Assembly: GCA_002011735.1 (NCBI GenBank)
Contig: MTOQ01000069.1
Coordinates: forward strand, 1 to 50,661
Source: Nitrospirae bacterium JdFR-81
Lineage (GTDB): Bacteria > Nitrospirota > Thermodesulfovibrionia > UBA6902
Direction of reading: 5' to 3'
DNA length: 50,661 nt
Below the pieces are notes generated by a model. It was not told where the DNA came from. It did no database searches and worked only from the letters and a program-made list of their open reading frames with translations. This document shows, piece after piece, positions 25,281 through 34,740 of this stretch (positions are counted from its first letter, which is position 1; each line of letters opens with the position of its first letter). Both the position numbers and the translations under genes were made by a program.

Positions 25281-26381
25281 TCAGCCCTTTAAAAGGTGCA
25301 GGTTGCCTATCCTCACGTTCTTCAGCCCCTGCTCGTGTGCTATCCTGAGACAGTTGTTGGCTGCCTGCTTTGTGATTAAGGGCATATCAGACATGTAGAA
25401 GTGTGGATAAAATGCAAGGAGACAGTAGGGTATCTCGGGGTTTATCTCGGCTATAAACCTTGCTATACCCCTTATCTCGTCCTCCTCAACATAACCAGGC
25501 ACAAGGAGGGTGCTTGCAACAAGCAAGGGGGGTGAGGGTCTCTGGCCGACCATCTCACCGACCATCCTGAAATTCTCAAGCGTCCTCCTGTTGGATACGC
25601 CTGTCAGGGCGATGTGTATATTCTCGTCCCATGCCTTGAGATCGAATTTTATACATCCACCTGTCTCAAGGGACAGACTGACCATCTCTTTGAGCAGCCC
25701 TTTATTCATAGAGCCATTTGTCTCCCAGCAAATCCTCAGCGTCCTTTTGCCATATCTATCGATCGCCATCCTTGATGCCCTGATCGCAAAGGGAAGCTGT
25801 GGAGACGGGTCACCACCAAAATAACATATACACGAAGTCCTCTCATCCACGGCAGAGACAAGTCCTTCGACCGTGCTTGTATGAGGCCCCAGTGTCTGTT
25901 CCCTGAAGTGCCAGTTCTGACAGTACAGGCAATTGAAAGAACAGGCATGAAAGAATACGGCAAGGTTCTTATAACCATATTCAGGACCTGGCCTGTTTGC
26001 ATACTCTGGATAGCCAGCACCACTCCCTCCTGCGCACACCCAGTCAGCCACACAGTTTGTTGGAAGGGGGTCATGATACCATGAGAGCTTCCCGACAGAG
26101 GACGAGACCCCCCTCAATCTACCACCCTCATTCCTCCTCAGGCCACAATACCCCACCCCCCCATCTGGTATCCTGCACTCATTGATGCATATGCTGCAAT
26201 GCAGACCATCAGGGTCTCGGGGTGGCTCCTCCGGCAGGGCATATGCCATTCTACTCTTTATATGCGACTTTCTTATTAAAGGGGCAGCCTCTTCGGGCCT
26301 CTCTTTTATACACCCCGCACATACCCCTATCTCCCTTGATATGGATCCAGAGAATCTATTACATAAACAGCACCTGCCCAC
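25281..26381 (-). CDS. Radical SAM protein of the AmrS/PflA-like (COG1180-type) group with Cys-rich N-terminus
   Basis: The 366-residue protein contains the radical SAM motif ACSFNCLYCQNWHF (Cys147, Cys151, Cys154). The 'YCQNW' form is typical of the AmmeMemoRadiSam enzyme and pyruvate-formate-lyase-activase-like group. Two extra cysteine sets precede it: CCLC (residues 4-7) with CAGC (21-24), probably a zinc ribbon, and CSICINEC with YCG (62-79), perhaps a further metal site. The start is GTG 26381. It is 7 nt downstream of the GDT1 gene. No Memo or AMMECR1 gene is in the window, so its partner and substrate are unknown. Confidence 0.8.
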   Translation of the reverse strand: MGRCCLCNRFSGSISREIGVCAGCIKERPEEAAPLIRKSHIKSRMAYALPEEPPRDPDGLHCSICINECRIPDGGVGYCGLRRNEGGRLRGVSSSVGKLSWYHDPLPTNCVADWVCAGGSGAGYPEYANRPGPEYGYKNLAVFFHACSFNCLYCQNWHFREQTLGPHTSTVEGLVSAVDERTSCICYFGGDPSPQLPFAIRASRMAIDRYGKRTLRICWETNGSMNKGLLKEMVSLSLETGGCIKFDLKAWDENIHIALTGVSNRRTLENFRMVGEMVGQRPSPPLLVASTLLVPGYVEEDEIRGIARFIAEINPEIPYCLLAFYPHFYMSDMPLITKQAANNCLRIAHEQGLKNVRIGNLHLLKG

Positions 26382-26388
26382 CTCTCGG

Positions 26389-26955
26389 TCACCCTCTGAG
26401 ATTAAATAGTAGAAATGATAGGCCTATCAGTATGAATATCACCCCTGAGAGCCTTGTTACCACCCTTTCATTGAGCCTGTCCTGGAGGAATCTTCCAAGG
26501 TAGATGGCCACAATGGAGAGGGACAACAGCGCCATCATGACACCCATCAGCACCATCACCGCATTGTATCTGGTTGCGAACAGGCCTGAGGCAATCTGCG
26601 TCTTGTCTCCCCACTCCGCAAGGAAGGTGAGTGTGAACCCTGAATAGAACGGGCCCCTGAATCGATGGGTAGTCCCCTCCTCTTCTACATCCCTTCCTTT
26701 AAGGAAAAATATCCCGAACAATATGAAGATGATACCTGAGGCCGTCTTTATTAAATCCTGGGGCGCAACATCCGTGATCCATCTTCCTGCAAGGATGGCG
26801 ACCCCGTCAGTCAGCAGAAAGGCGAGCATTACACCGAATAGCAGTGACAGATGGGTCCTGGTCCTTGAGGAGAGCAGTAGTATGGAGATCTGCGTCTTGT
26901 CACCCAGCTCTGCAAGGCCGATTGTGATAAAAGGGATCAGGATATCATCAAACAT
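26389..26955 (-). CDS. TMEM165/GDT1 family cation transporter
   Basis: The 188-residue membrane protein has two homologous three-helix halves, each with the family motif E-x-G-D-K-T: ELGDKTQISILLLSSR near residue 15 and EWGDKTQIASGLFATRY near residue 115. Family members export Mn2+ or exchange Ca2+ or Mn2+ for H+. In bacteria the MneA-type members protect against manganese excess. A 177-nt upstream region contains inverted repeats but no yybP-ykoY riboswitch that I can identify. It is followed by the radical SAM gene on the same strand. Confidence 0.92.
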   Translation of the reverse strand: MFDDILIPFITIGLAELGDKTQISILLLSSRTRTHLSLLFGVMLAFLLTDGVAILAGRWITDVAPQDLIKTASGIIFILFGIFFLKGRDVEEEGTTHRFRGPFYSGFTLTFLAEWGDKTQIASGLFATRYNAVMVLMGVMMALLSLSIVAIYLGRFLQDRLNERVVTRLSGVIFILIGLSFLLFNLRG

Positions 26956-27051
26956 GGTAAGCCTTTAAATCATGCGGCTCTTTTAAAGATTGTAACATAT
27001 AATATCACCTTGATTTCATGGCAAGAATGAAGGGTCTCCTGATGTCACCAG

Positions 27052-27089
27052 CCACCGGGGTTATAGACCGTTAAAGATACCCCTGGTGG
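27052..27089 (-). repeat. Inverted repeat in the leader of the GDT1 gene
   Basis: CCACCGGGG (27052-27060) and CCCCTGGTGG (27080-27089) can pair over nine bases with one bulge around a 19-nt loop. A second small dyad GGATTGTAATCC overlaps the end (27088-27099). There is no T-run, so a plain terminator is unlikely. It may be a structured leader of the GDT1 transcript or a 3' element of queF. Confidence 0.4.
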
Positions 27090-27132
27090 ATTGTAATCCG
27101 CTGAAAGGGGTCGAGAGGGATGCCCCTGCCTG

Positions 27133-27513
27133 TTATGTCTTGCCGGTCCTTCCTGTTGAGACCCTGACTATGGTCTTTACATTACCACGGGGGTTGAAGT
27201 CGCCTGTCACCTCAAGATGCCTGGGCTTGAGAAGCCTCTTGAGATCATCGAATATCTGGTTGGTCACGGATTCGTGTGAGATGTATTCCCCCCTGAATCT
27301 ATTCAGATAGAGCTTTAGAGACCTTAACTCCACGATGTACCTATCGGGTATGTAATTGATCCTTATGGTTGCAAAGTCAGGATATCCAGAACGTGGACAT
27401 AGACAGGTAAACTCAGGAAAGCTTATCTCTATTGTATAGTCCCTGTCAGGATAGGGATTCTCCCATCGCTCAAGTTTCGCCTTGGATATCGCCTCCTCTC
27501 CGTACCTCTTCAT
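27133..27513 (-). CDS. queF: NADPH-dependent 7-cyano-7-deazaguanine (preQ0) reductase
   Basis: QueF reduces the nitrile of preQ0 to preQ1 in queuosine biosynthesis. The 126-residue product is the short, unimodular (YkvM-type) form. It has the catalytic cysteine segment [14 protein letters not shown] (about residues 34-47), the family signature [14 protein letters not shown], and [12 protein letters not shown] with the substrate-binding glutamate. Other queuosine genes are not in the window. A TATAAT box lies 6 nt before the ATG and no Shine-Dalgarno sequence exists, so a preQ1 riboswitch leader is ruled out for this start. Confidence 0.94.
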   Translation of the reverse strand: MKRYGEEAISKAKLERWENPYPDRDYTIEISFPEFTCLCPRSGYPDFATIRINYIPDRYIVELRSLKLYLNRFRGEYISHESVTNQIFDDLKRLLKPRHLEVTGDFNPRGNVKTIVRVSTGRTGKT

Positions 27514-27519
27514 GGATTA

Positions 27520-27525
27520 ATTATA
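27520..27525 (-). promoter_or_regulatory. -10 box of queF, predicted leaderless
   Basis: A perfect TATAAT (minus strand 27525-27520) is separated from the ATG at 27513 by only six bases (TAATCC). The -35 region is poor (TAAAGT at 17 nt). The remaining 27526-27741 intergenic DNA, divergent to the LOG gene, holds no gene that I can see. Confidence 0.5.
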
Positions 27526-27741
27526 ACAAAATCATGGCATCTACTTTACGCCCCTTCAATGACATGATGGGTCTTTATGGAGTCTGCCCACCGTTCTTCT
27601 GTTATAATGGAGGTTGAGGGCTTTTAAATCTTGGGGCCATCTCCAGAGGGCTGATAAGATTATAAGGGTTTCGAGGGGCCAATCACTCGAACCCTTGAGT
27701 CCTCGGACACTTTAACTACTTATTATTATAGAGGTGGGGTT

Positions 27742-28392
27742 ATGGAGGATATAAGGCACTCAGAGACATGGAGGATCTTCAGGATACAGTCTGAGCTTAT
27801 CGAAGGGTTTGAGTCGCTCTATGGTCTTGGCCCTGCTGTGACCATCTTCGGGAGTTCAAGGATGGGGCCTGGCACCTATTATTACGAGAAGGCCTATGAG
27901 CTCGGCAGGAGGCTGTCTGATGAAGGCTTCGCTGTCATCACAGGTGGTGGCCCTGGAATCATGGAGGCTGCCAATAAGGGGGCGAAGGAGGGTAAGAGCA
28001 AGTCTGTGGGGCTGAACATCGAGATGCCCAGAGAACAGAAGGCAAACATGCATCAGGATATATCCCTCTCATTCAGGTATTTCTTTGTAAGGAAGTTGAT
28101 GTTTGTCAAGTATGCCATGGCATTCATCATCTTTCCAGGAGGCTTTGGCACACTTGATGAGACCTTTGAGGCCCTGACCCTCTCGCAGACAAAAAAGATA
28201 GCACCATTCCCGATCATACTCTTTGGTAGCGATTACTGGGATGGACTGGTGAGGTGGTTCAAAGAGACATTGATCCGTCATGGAACCATTGACCCAGATG
28301 ATCTCGAGCTCTTTACCATTGTGGATGATGTAGAGGATGTGTGTGATATAATCAGGGCATCGAGAGAGCCTGAGAGGCAGAACATGCCTTAA
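27742..28392 (+). CDS. LOG-family protein (TIGR00730-type, putative nucleotide phosphoribohydrolase)
   Basis: The 216-residue protein has the Rossmann-like LOG fold motifs: VTIFGSSRMGPG, VITGGGPGIMEAANKGA, and the diagnostic PGGFGTLDETFEALTLSQT with the catalytic R/E pair region. Plant LOG proteins release active cytokinins from nucleotides; bacterial members cleave nucleoside monophosphates or act in cytokinin-like or purine metabolism. The physiological substrate here is not known. It has a GAGGTGGGG ribosome site and is 41 nt before def. Confidence 0.88.
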   Translation: MEDIRHSETWRIFRIQSELIEGFESLYGLGPAVTIFGSSRMGPGTYYYEKAYELGRRLSDEGFAVITGGGPGIMEAANKGAKEGKSKSVGLNIEMPREQKANMHQDISLSFRYFFVRKLMFVKYAMAFIIFPGGFGTLDETFEALTLSQTKKIAPFPIILFGSDYWDGLVRWFKETLIRHGTIDPDDLELFTIVDDVEDVCDIIRASREPERQNMP

Positions 28393-28433
28393 TGACTGTG
28401 GCATTTTCTTGTAGAAATGGTTTAAATTAAGGT

Positions 28434-28955
28434 ATGGCGGTACTTGAGATAAGGAAGTATCCTGACAGGATACTGAGGGAGAAGACATCACCTGTCAATG
28501 ATTTCGGACCATCCCTCCAGAGGCTGATAGATGATATGATCGAGACGATGTATGCAGCCCCTGGTGTTGGACTTGCTGCAAATCAGGTGGGGGTGCCAAA
28601 GCAGGTGATGGTCGTCGATGTAAGCACAAAACAGCAGGATGCCCCATTGATTGTCATCATAAACCCCCAGATAGTGCTTGCAGAGGGTGAGTCGGCCTCT
28701 GAGGAGGGCTGTCTCAGCCTGCCTGATTATACAACCGTTGTGAAGAGGGCAGAGAGGGTAAAGGTAAGGGGCCTCGACAGACATGGCAGGGAGATCGAGG
28801 TAGAGGGCGAGGGGCTCCTGGCAAGGGCGCTCCAGCATGAGATTGACCACCTCAATGGCAAGCTCCTTATTGACAGGATCAGCCGCCTGAAGAGGGAATG
28901 GTTTAAGAAGCGATACCTCAGGCAGACACAGCAAAGGGAAGTCGTCAAGTCCTGA
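28434..28955 (+). CDS. def: Peptide deformylase
   Basis: Def removes the formyl group from nascent proteins. The 173-residue protein has all three motifs: GVGLAANQVGV (motif 1, about residues 44-54), EEGCLSLPD (motif 2, metal-ligand cysteine) and QHEIDHLNG (motif 3, HExxH). The C-terminus is basic, as in many type 1 enzymes. Its TGA overlaps the ATG of fmt by one base, giving the classic def-fmt pair of formyl-methionine metabolism. Confidence 0.96.
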   Translation: MAVLEIRKYPDRILREKTSPVNDFGPSLQRLIDDMIETMYAAPGVGLAANQVGVPKQVMVVDVSTKQQDAPLIVIINPQIVLAEGESASEEGCLSLPDYTTVVKRAERVKVRGLDRHGREIEVEGEGLLARALQHEIDHLNGKLLIDRISRLKREWFKKRYLRQTQQREVVKS

Positions 28956-29890
28956 TGAGACTCGTCTTCTTTGGCACACCTGATTTTGCCCTTCCTTCGC
29001 TCACTGCACTCATAGAGGCAGGATATAGTCTCGTGGCGGTTGTGACCCAGCCTGACAGACAGAAGGGCAGAGGAAGAAGGGTGTTACCCCCACCTGTAAA
29101 GGTGGAGGCACAGAGGCACGGGCTCCCTGTGCTACAGCCGTTAAAGGCGAGAGAGGAGGATTTTATAAGGGATCTCAGGAGGCTGGGGCCCGATCTGATC
29201 ATTGTGGTTGCCTATGGTCAGATACTTCCACCTGATATAATCCATATGCCCAGGATGGGCTGTATAAACCTCCATGCATCGCTGCTTCCAAAATACCGTG
29301 GTGCGGCTCCAATAAACTGGGCGATAATCAATGGAGAAAGGAAGACAGGGGTGACAACCATGCTCATGGATGAGGGTATGGATACAGGGCCTGTGCTTTT
29401 GCAGAAGGAGATAGAGATAGATAAGGAGGACACGGCCGGCACACTCTCAAAGAGGCTTGCCAGTGAAGGTGCGGAGTTGCTGATAACCACCATAGAGGGG
29501 CTTAAGAGGGGTGAGATAAGACCTGTCCCTCAGTCAGGCGAGACATCATATGCACCGCCACTCAAGAAGGCGGATGGTCTTATAGACTGGTCGATGCCTG
29601 CCACAAGGCTCCATAATTTTATCAGGGGAGTCACACCATGGCCTGGTGCATATACCTTCCTTGATACCCAGAGGCTAAAGATTATAAAGGCAGTGCCTGT
29701 GGATGGTGAGGGAAGGCCTGGATTCATAGAGAGGGTCAGCAAGGATGAACTCCTTATCGGGACGGGCAAGGGGTTGCTCTCTATAAAGGAGATACAGATA
29801 GAGGGCAGGGCTGTTATGGATATAAGGGCATTTCTGCAGGGGCACAGGCTTGAGCCTGGGATGGGCCTTGGTACAAAAAGGTCTGAATGA
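28955..29890 (+). CDS. fmt: Methionyl-tRNA formyltransferase
   Basis: Fmt transfers a formyl group from 10-formyl-tetrahydrofolate to Met-tRNAi. The 311-residue protein starts RLVFFGTPDFALPSLTALIEAG. It has the folate-site segment INLHASLLPKYRGAAPINWAIINGE with catalytic Asn/His, the later aspartate in TTMLMDEGMDTGPVL, and the C-terminal OB-like tRNA-binding domain from about residue 205. It is translationally coupled to def. Confidence 0.96.
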   Translation: MRLVFFGTPDFALPSLTALIEAGYSLVAVVTQPDRQKGRGRRVLPPPVKVEAQRHGLPVLQPLKAREEDFIRDLRRLGPDLIIVVAYGQILPPDIIHMPRMGCINLHASLLPKYRGAAPINWAIINGERKTGVTTMLMDEGMDTGPVLLQKEIEIDKEDTAGTLSKRLASEGAELLITTIEGLKRGEIRPVPQSGETSYAPPLKKADGLIDWSMPATRLHNFIRGVTPWPGAYTFLDTQRLKIIKAVPVDGEGRPGFIERVSKDELLIGTGKGLLSIKEIQIEGRAVMDIRAFLQGHRLEPGMGLGTKRSE

Positions 29891-29932
29891 TGCATATTGA
29901 ATTGATTTCTCAGGATGTTTTAACCTAAAGTC

Positions 29933-30637
29933 ATGTTCAGGGGCTTCGTAAGGATAGTCCTTTACCTATTGGCCCTTGTTGTCATAAGCTCTCTTGTGAT
30001 CCTCCTTGGTAAAGAGGTGGTTGGATACAAGAAGACCGTTGAGGTCCCCCTGCTCGTTGGTAAGGACATCAGTGAGGTGAAGAGGATCCTCATGAGGAAA
30101 GGGCTTGAGCTGGAGATAGAGGATGAGGTCTATAATGCTGAGTTCCCGAAGGGCTCTATCGTGAGACAGGATATAGGGCCTGGCAAGAGGGTTGAAAAGG
30201 GCAGTGAGATAAGGGTTGTGGTGAGCAAGGGCGTTGAGGTCTTCTCCATGCCATCCTTTGAGGGTCAGATACTCGAAGAGGCAAAACTGACGATGTTAAA
30301 CCTGGGACTAAAGATAGGCAAGATTACATGGGTTCATTCTGATACGGTTGAGAAGGGCAGAATAATAGCACAGAGACCACTGCCGGGCAATGTGAGGGAG
30401 AACGAGGTTAATCTCCTTGTGAGCCTTGGTGGATACGATGTATCCTATAAGTGTCCATCTTTTGTTAACATGACCATTGATGATGCAAGGATGCTTGCAG
30501 ATGCACTCGGTATAAAGCTCTCAGAGCAGGGTGAAGGGACGAGGATAATATTCCAGAAACCAGAGGCAGGGACGATCATAAAAAGGGGTGATAGGGTAGA
30601 GGTAACCCTTGGTCGTGGCTGGGGTTTCTGGTTTTAA
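29933..30637 (+). CDS. Membrane-anchored protein with three PASTA domains
   Basis: The 234-residue protein has one transmembrane helix (about residues 8-26) and then three PASTA repeats: VEVPLLVGKDISEVKRIL..., FSMPSFEGQILEEAKLTM... and YKCPSFVNMTIDDARMLA.... Each ends with the 'G..I..GD.V.V..S.G' pattern. PASTA domains bind peptidoglycan or beta-lactams and usually occur on kinases (PknB) or PBPs; here neither a kinase nor a transpeptidase domain is attached. The likely place is the periplasmic face of the inner membrane, in a cluster that leads to the mre genes. A role in sensing wall precursors is inference. Confidence 0.88.
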   Translation: MFRGFVRIVLYLLALVVISSLVILLGKEVVGYKKTVEVPLLVGKDISEVKRILMRKGLELEIEDEVYNAEFPKGSIVRQDIGPGKRVEKGSEIRVVVSKGVEVFSMPSFEGQILEEAKLTMLNLGLKIGKITWVHSDTVEKGRIIAQRPLPGNVRENEVNLLVSLGGYDVSYKCPSFVNMTIDDARMLADALGIKLSEQGEGTRIIFQKPEAGTIIKRGDRVEVTLGRGWGFWF

Positions 30638-30649
30638 TCAGGAGGTGAT

Positions 30650-31315
30650 ATGGTCAAGATAGCCCCATCTATTCTCTCGGCCGATTTCTCGAGGCTTGGC
30701 GAGGAGGTGAAGGCGGCTGAGTCTGCAGGTGCAGATCTCATCCATATCGATGTAATGGATGGGCACTTTGTGCCGAATATCACTGTTGGTCCCCTTGTGG
30801 TCAGTGCTGTAAGGCGTGTTACCTCCATACCACTCGATGTGCACCTGATGATAGAGGAGCCTGACAGATACGTGGATGCCTTTGTGCAGAGTGGTGCGGA
30901 CTATTTGACGGTGCACGCGGAGGCGTGCATCCATCTCCACAGGACCGTGCAGAACATAAGGGAGAGGGGTGTAAAGGCAGGGGTCTCGATCAACCCAGCG
31001 ACACCGTTGAACGCAATAGAGCCCATCCTACCATTCGTTGATATGGTGCTTGTGATGTCTGTAAACCCAGGCTTTGGTGGCCAGGAGTTTATCCCAGAGG
31101 TTGTGCAAAAGATAAGGAGATTGAGGGAGACGGTCATCGAGTGTGGCTACAACATAAGCATCGAGGTCGATGGGGGCATCAACCCTGACAATGCACGGGA
31201 GGTGGCCTCGGCAGGTGCGGATATACTTGTAATGGGCAATGCATTTTATGGTTCAGATGATTATCACGGTGTTATAAGGTCAGTAAGGGAGAGGTGCAGG
31301 GAGCTGGATGTCTGA
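30650..31315 (+). CDS. rpe: Ribulose-phosphate 3-epimerase
   Basis: Rpe interconverts ribulose-5-phosphate and xylulose-5-phosphate in the pentose phosphate pathway. The 221-residue TIM-barrel protein shows KIAPSILSADFSRLGEEV, HIDVMDGHFVPNITVGP (metal-binding His and Asp), VLVMSVNPGFGGQEFIPEV, and IEVDGGINPDNA with the catalytic aspartate. An AGGAGGTGAT ribosome site precedes the ATG. The next gene overlaps its 3' end by 8 nt. Confidence 0.96.
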   Translation: MVKIAPSILSADFSRLGEEVKAAESAGADLIHIDVMDGHFVPNITVGPLVVSAVRRVTSIPLDVHLMIEEPDRYVDAFVQSGADYLTVHAEACIHLHRTVQNIRERGVKAGVSINPATPLNAIEPILPFVDMVLVMSVNPGFGGQEFIPEVVQKIRRLRETVIECGYNISIEVDGGINPDNAREVASAGADILVMGNAFYGSDDYHGVIRSVRERCRELDV

Positions 31316-32360
31316 CAGAAAGGGGACAGGGACAGCAGATGCCCTGTTTGAGAGGGCAGAGGGTAAGAGGTCATCAAGGAGATACGCCCAGGCCATTGAG
31401 CTATATAAAAAGGCCCTCAGGATTTACAAAAAGACTTCTGATATAGATGGTCTCCTCAACTGTTACCTCTCACTCGGAGACACCCTCAGGGCTGGAGGGG
31501 ATTTCAGGCGGGCAAGTAGATATTACACGGAGGCACTAAACCTCTCAGGGCTTGTGGAAGACAGGGTTGCCCTTGCTGACGCACATGCAGGGCTGGGGCT
31601 GAGCTTGAGGGCCCTTGGTGAGTGGAGGCAGGCACTCAGGCACATCAGACACGCCATGGGGCTTTATAGATCCATTGATGATAAAGAAGGTATAGGATTC
31701 TCGCTATGGGCAAAGGCAGGGACATACAGGATAAGGGGTGAGATAAAAAGGGCGATCACCCTGTTCCATGAGGCACTCTGTCTCTTCAGGAGACTGCGCA
31801 ATACCGTCGGGATCAGCTATTCATATTGTGGCCTTGGTGGCTGTTACAGGGTTGCAGGCCAGACAGATGAGTCAAAGAGATACTATAGCCGCGCCAACAG
31901 AAACTTCAAAAGGCTGGGTGATACCTTCGGTCTTGCCTATTCGTATTGTGGCCTTGGAAATGTGAGCAGGATGTACGGGGACTACACAGGGGCACTCTCT
32001 CAATTTAGGAAGGCCGAAAGGCTCTACAGGAGGATAGGCGACAGGGTGAGTTATGCATACACACTGTGGAGCGTTGCAACTACCTATAAAATGATGGGTG
32101 ATCTGAACAGGGCACGAAAGATATTCGAGATGGCTGATACCCTATTTAAAGAGACCCATGATCCCAGGGGGAGGATATACTGTATCCTTGGATACGGTGA
32201 GCTGGAGTACCTGGATCACATGAAGTCCAGGGCAAGGAGGTTATTCTTGAAGGCAGAGAGGCTTGCCGAGCGGTACGGCTTCAAGATCGAGATGGGTCAT
32301 GCAAGGAGGCTGATGAGGTGTCTTGAAAGGGACAGAGGCCTGCCAGCGAACCTGCCATAG
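31308..32360 (+). CDS. Tetratricopeptide-repeat protein
   Basis: The 350-residue soluble protein consists of roughly eight TPR-like repeats of about 40 residues, of the longer MalT/TPR_12 type. Examples are GDFRRASRYYTEALNLSGLV, GEWRQALRHIRHAMGLYRSI and GDYTGALSQFRKAERLYRRIGD. Two units share the string YSYCGLG exactly 40 residues apart, also visible at DNA level (TATTGTGGCCTTGG), suggesting internal duplication. No signal peptide is present. TPR arrays are protein-interaction scaffolds; the partner is unknown. It overlaps rpe by 8 nt and precedes the RDD and mre genes. Confidence 0.88.
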   Translation: MSDRKGTGTADALFERAEGKRSSRRYAQAIELYKKALRIYKKTSDIDGLLNCYLSLGDTLRAGGDFRRASRYYTEALNLSGLVEDRVALADAHAGLGLSLRALGEWRQALRHIRHAMGLYRSIDDKEGIGFSLWAKAGTYRIRGEIKRAITLFHEALCLFRRLRNTVGISYSYCGLGGCYRVAGQTDESKRYYSRANRNFKRLGDTFGLAYSYCGLGNVSRMYGDYTGALSQFRKAERLYRRIGDRVSYAYTLWSVATTYKMMGDLNRARKIFEMADTLFKETHDPRGRIYCILGYGELEYLDHMKSRARRLFLKAERLAERYGFKIEMGHARRLMRCLERDRGLPANLP

Positions 32361-32459
32361 CTTTATAAGGAGAGTCCTTGAAAATAAACAGACTATCTGT
32401 TAGTATTGATTCATCCTGTAATGTGTCCCCAGGAGACGGTTAATGAAAAACAGGAGGTG

Positions 32460-32885
32460 ATGGGCTCAAACACCCTTAACAGGGTGATAGCAAGGGGTAT
32501 TGACATCCTTATAGTGACAGCACTTCTTGAGCTGTTGTCCAAGACAGGCTACTTTGCCGGGTTATTATATATACTGATCGCAGATGGCCTCCTGAATGGC
32601 AGGAGCGTTGGGAAGTGGCTCATAGGGCTGAGGGTGATCGTTCTGGACACCCAGGCTTCCTGTACCTATAGGGAGTCTATATTCAGGAACCTCCCCTTTG
32701 CGATCGGATACATCATCTTCGGCCTGTTAAAGGGTATCCCCATCATAGGGTGGCTGTTTGCCATTGTGGTGCCAGTGGTTATCCTTGGTGTGGAGGCCCT
32801 TATAATGATAGGTAATGAAGAGGGCATGCGTTTTGGTGATCAGATAGCAAAGACAAAGGTAGTCATGGCAGAGAGGGGTGAGTAG
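32460..32885 (+). CDS. RDD-family membrane protein
   Basis: The protein (141 residues from ATG 32460) has the RDD signature: an early arginine and aspartates in NRVIARGIDILIV, and GRSVGKWLIGLRV between the helices. Two or three hydrophobic helices are visible (about residues 12-45 and 85-115). Some RDD proteins transport ions or compatible solutes, but most are uncharacterised. The start is uncertain: the ORF opens at TTG 32406, with in-frame ATGs at 32421 and 32460. AGGAGG (32452-32457) favours 32460 although its spacing is short. The stop abuts mreB directly. Confidence 0.78.
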   Translation: MGSNTLNRVIARGIDILIVTALLELLSKTGYFAGLLYILIADGLLNGRSVGKWLIGLRVIVLDTQASCTYRESIFRNLPFAIGYIIFGLLKGIPIIGWLFAIVVPVVILGVEALIMIGNEEGMRFGDQIAKTKVVMAERGE

Positions 32886-33902
<1,017 letters not shown>

Positions 33903-33945
33903 TGGTTGTCCTATATTAAAACGCCCTCTGTTATGAACTTTATAA

Positions 33946-34740
33946 ATGCGCCAGAGGAATAGATTCTTCATCTTTATATCCGTTATTGCGCTCACCTTTG
34001 CCTTATTGACCTATCAAGGCATAGAGAGAGAGGAAGGGATATCCCTGCCATTCACACATCCGGTCTACCTGCTCTCCGGGATATATTCCCATATCACAGG
34101 GAAGGTAGAAGACTTCTTCGAAAGGTATGTCTTTATCATCGGCAAGGTGGATGAGAACAGGAGGTTGATCGAAAGGATAAGGGTCATTGAGCAGGAGCGA
34201 AACAGGTACATCGAGGCTGAGGCCGAAAACAGGAGGCTTCGGCGACTCCTTGCCCTGAAAACAAAGAACCCACATTTTGTTACAGCTGCTGAGGTCATCG
34301 CAAGGGACCCTGGTAACTGGTTTCATCTGCTGTGGATAGACAAAGGACTCAATGACGGGATCAAGAAGGATATGATCGCCGTCTCTCCTGATGGACTGGT
34401 TGGAAGGGTGAGGGACGTCCTTGATGAAAGGGCGAGTATAATGCTCATAACCGATGTAAACTCGGCTGTGGCTGTAAGGATCCAGCAGTCAAGGGTGGAT
34501 GGTATACTCGAGGGGAGGGGTGATCGTATGACCTTCCTGAAGTATATACCAAGGGATGTCGAGGTTGAACAGGGACAGAGGGTGATCACCTCAGGGCTTG
34601 ACGGCATATATCCAGAAGGGATACTCGTTGGCTATATCAACAGCATAAGAAAGGAGGGAGAAAGCTTCTTCCAGGAGATCACGGTCAGGCCTGCACAGGA
34701 CCTGAACAGGGTTGAGGAGATCGCTATACTCAGGAGATGA
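33946..34740 (+). CDS. mreC: Rod-shape-determining protein MreC
   Basis: MreC links cytoplasmic MreB to the periplasmic wall enzymes. The 264-residue protein has a basic start (MRQRNR), one transmembrane helix (about residues 7-23), and a coiled coil (about residues 65-105, ENRRLIERIRVIEQERNRYIEAEAENRRLRRLLALK). The C-terminal beta-rich domain has the typical VIARDPGNWFHLLWIDKG and VVEQGQRVITSGLDGIYPEGILVG-like segments. There is no evident Shine-Dalgarno sequence before the ATG. The 3' end overlaps mreD by 4 nt. Confidence 0.95.
   Translation: MRQRNRFFIFISVIALTFALLTYQGIEREEGISLPFTHPVYLLSGIYSHITGKVEDFFERYVFIIGKVDENRRLIERIRVIEQERNRYIEAEAENRRLRRLLALKTKNPHFVTAAEVIARDPGNWFHLLWIDKGLNDGIKKDMIAVSPDGLVGRVRDVLDERASIMLITDVNSAVAVRIQQSRVDGILEGRGDRMTFLKYIPRDVEVEQGQRVITSGLDGIYPEGILVGYINSIRKEGESFFQEITVRPAQDLNRVEEIAILRR

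Noticed and set aside
27514-27741. preQ1 riboswitch before queF
   Set aside because: The TATAAT box is 6 nt from the ATG, leaving no room for a leader, and no preQ1 aptamer motif is seen.
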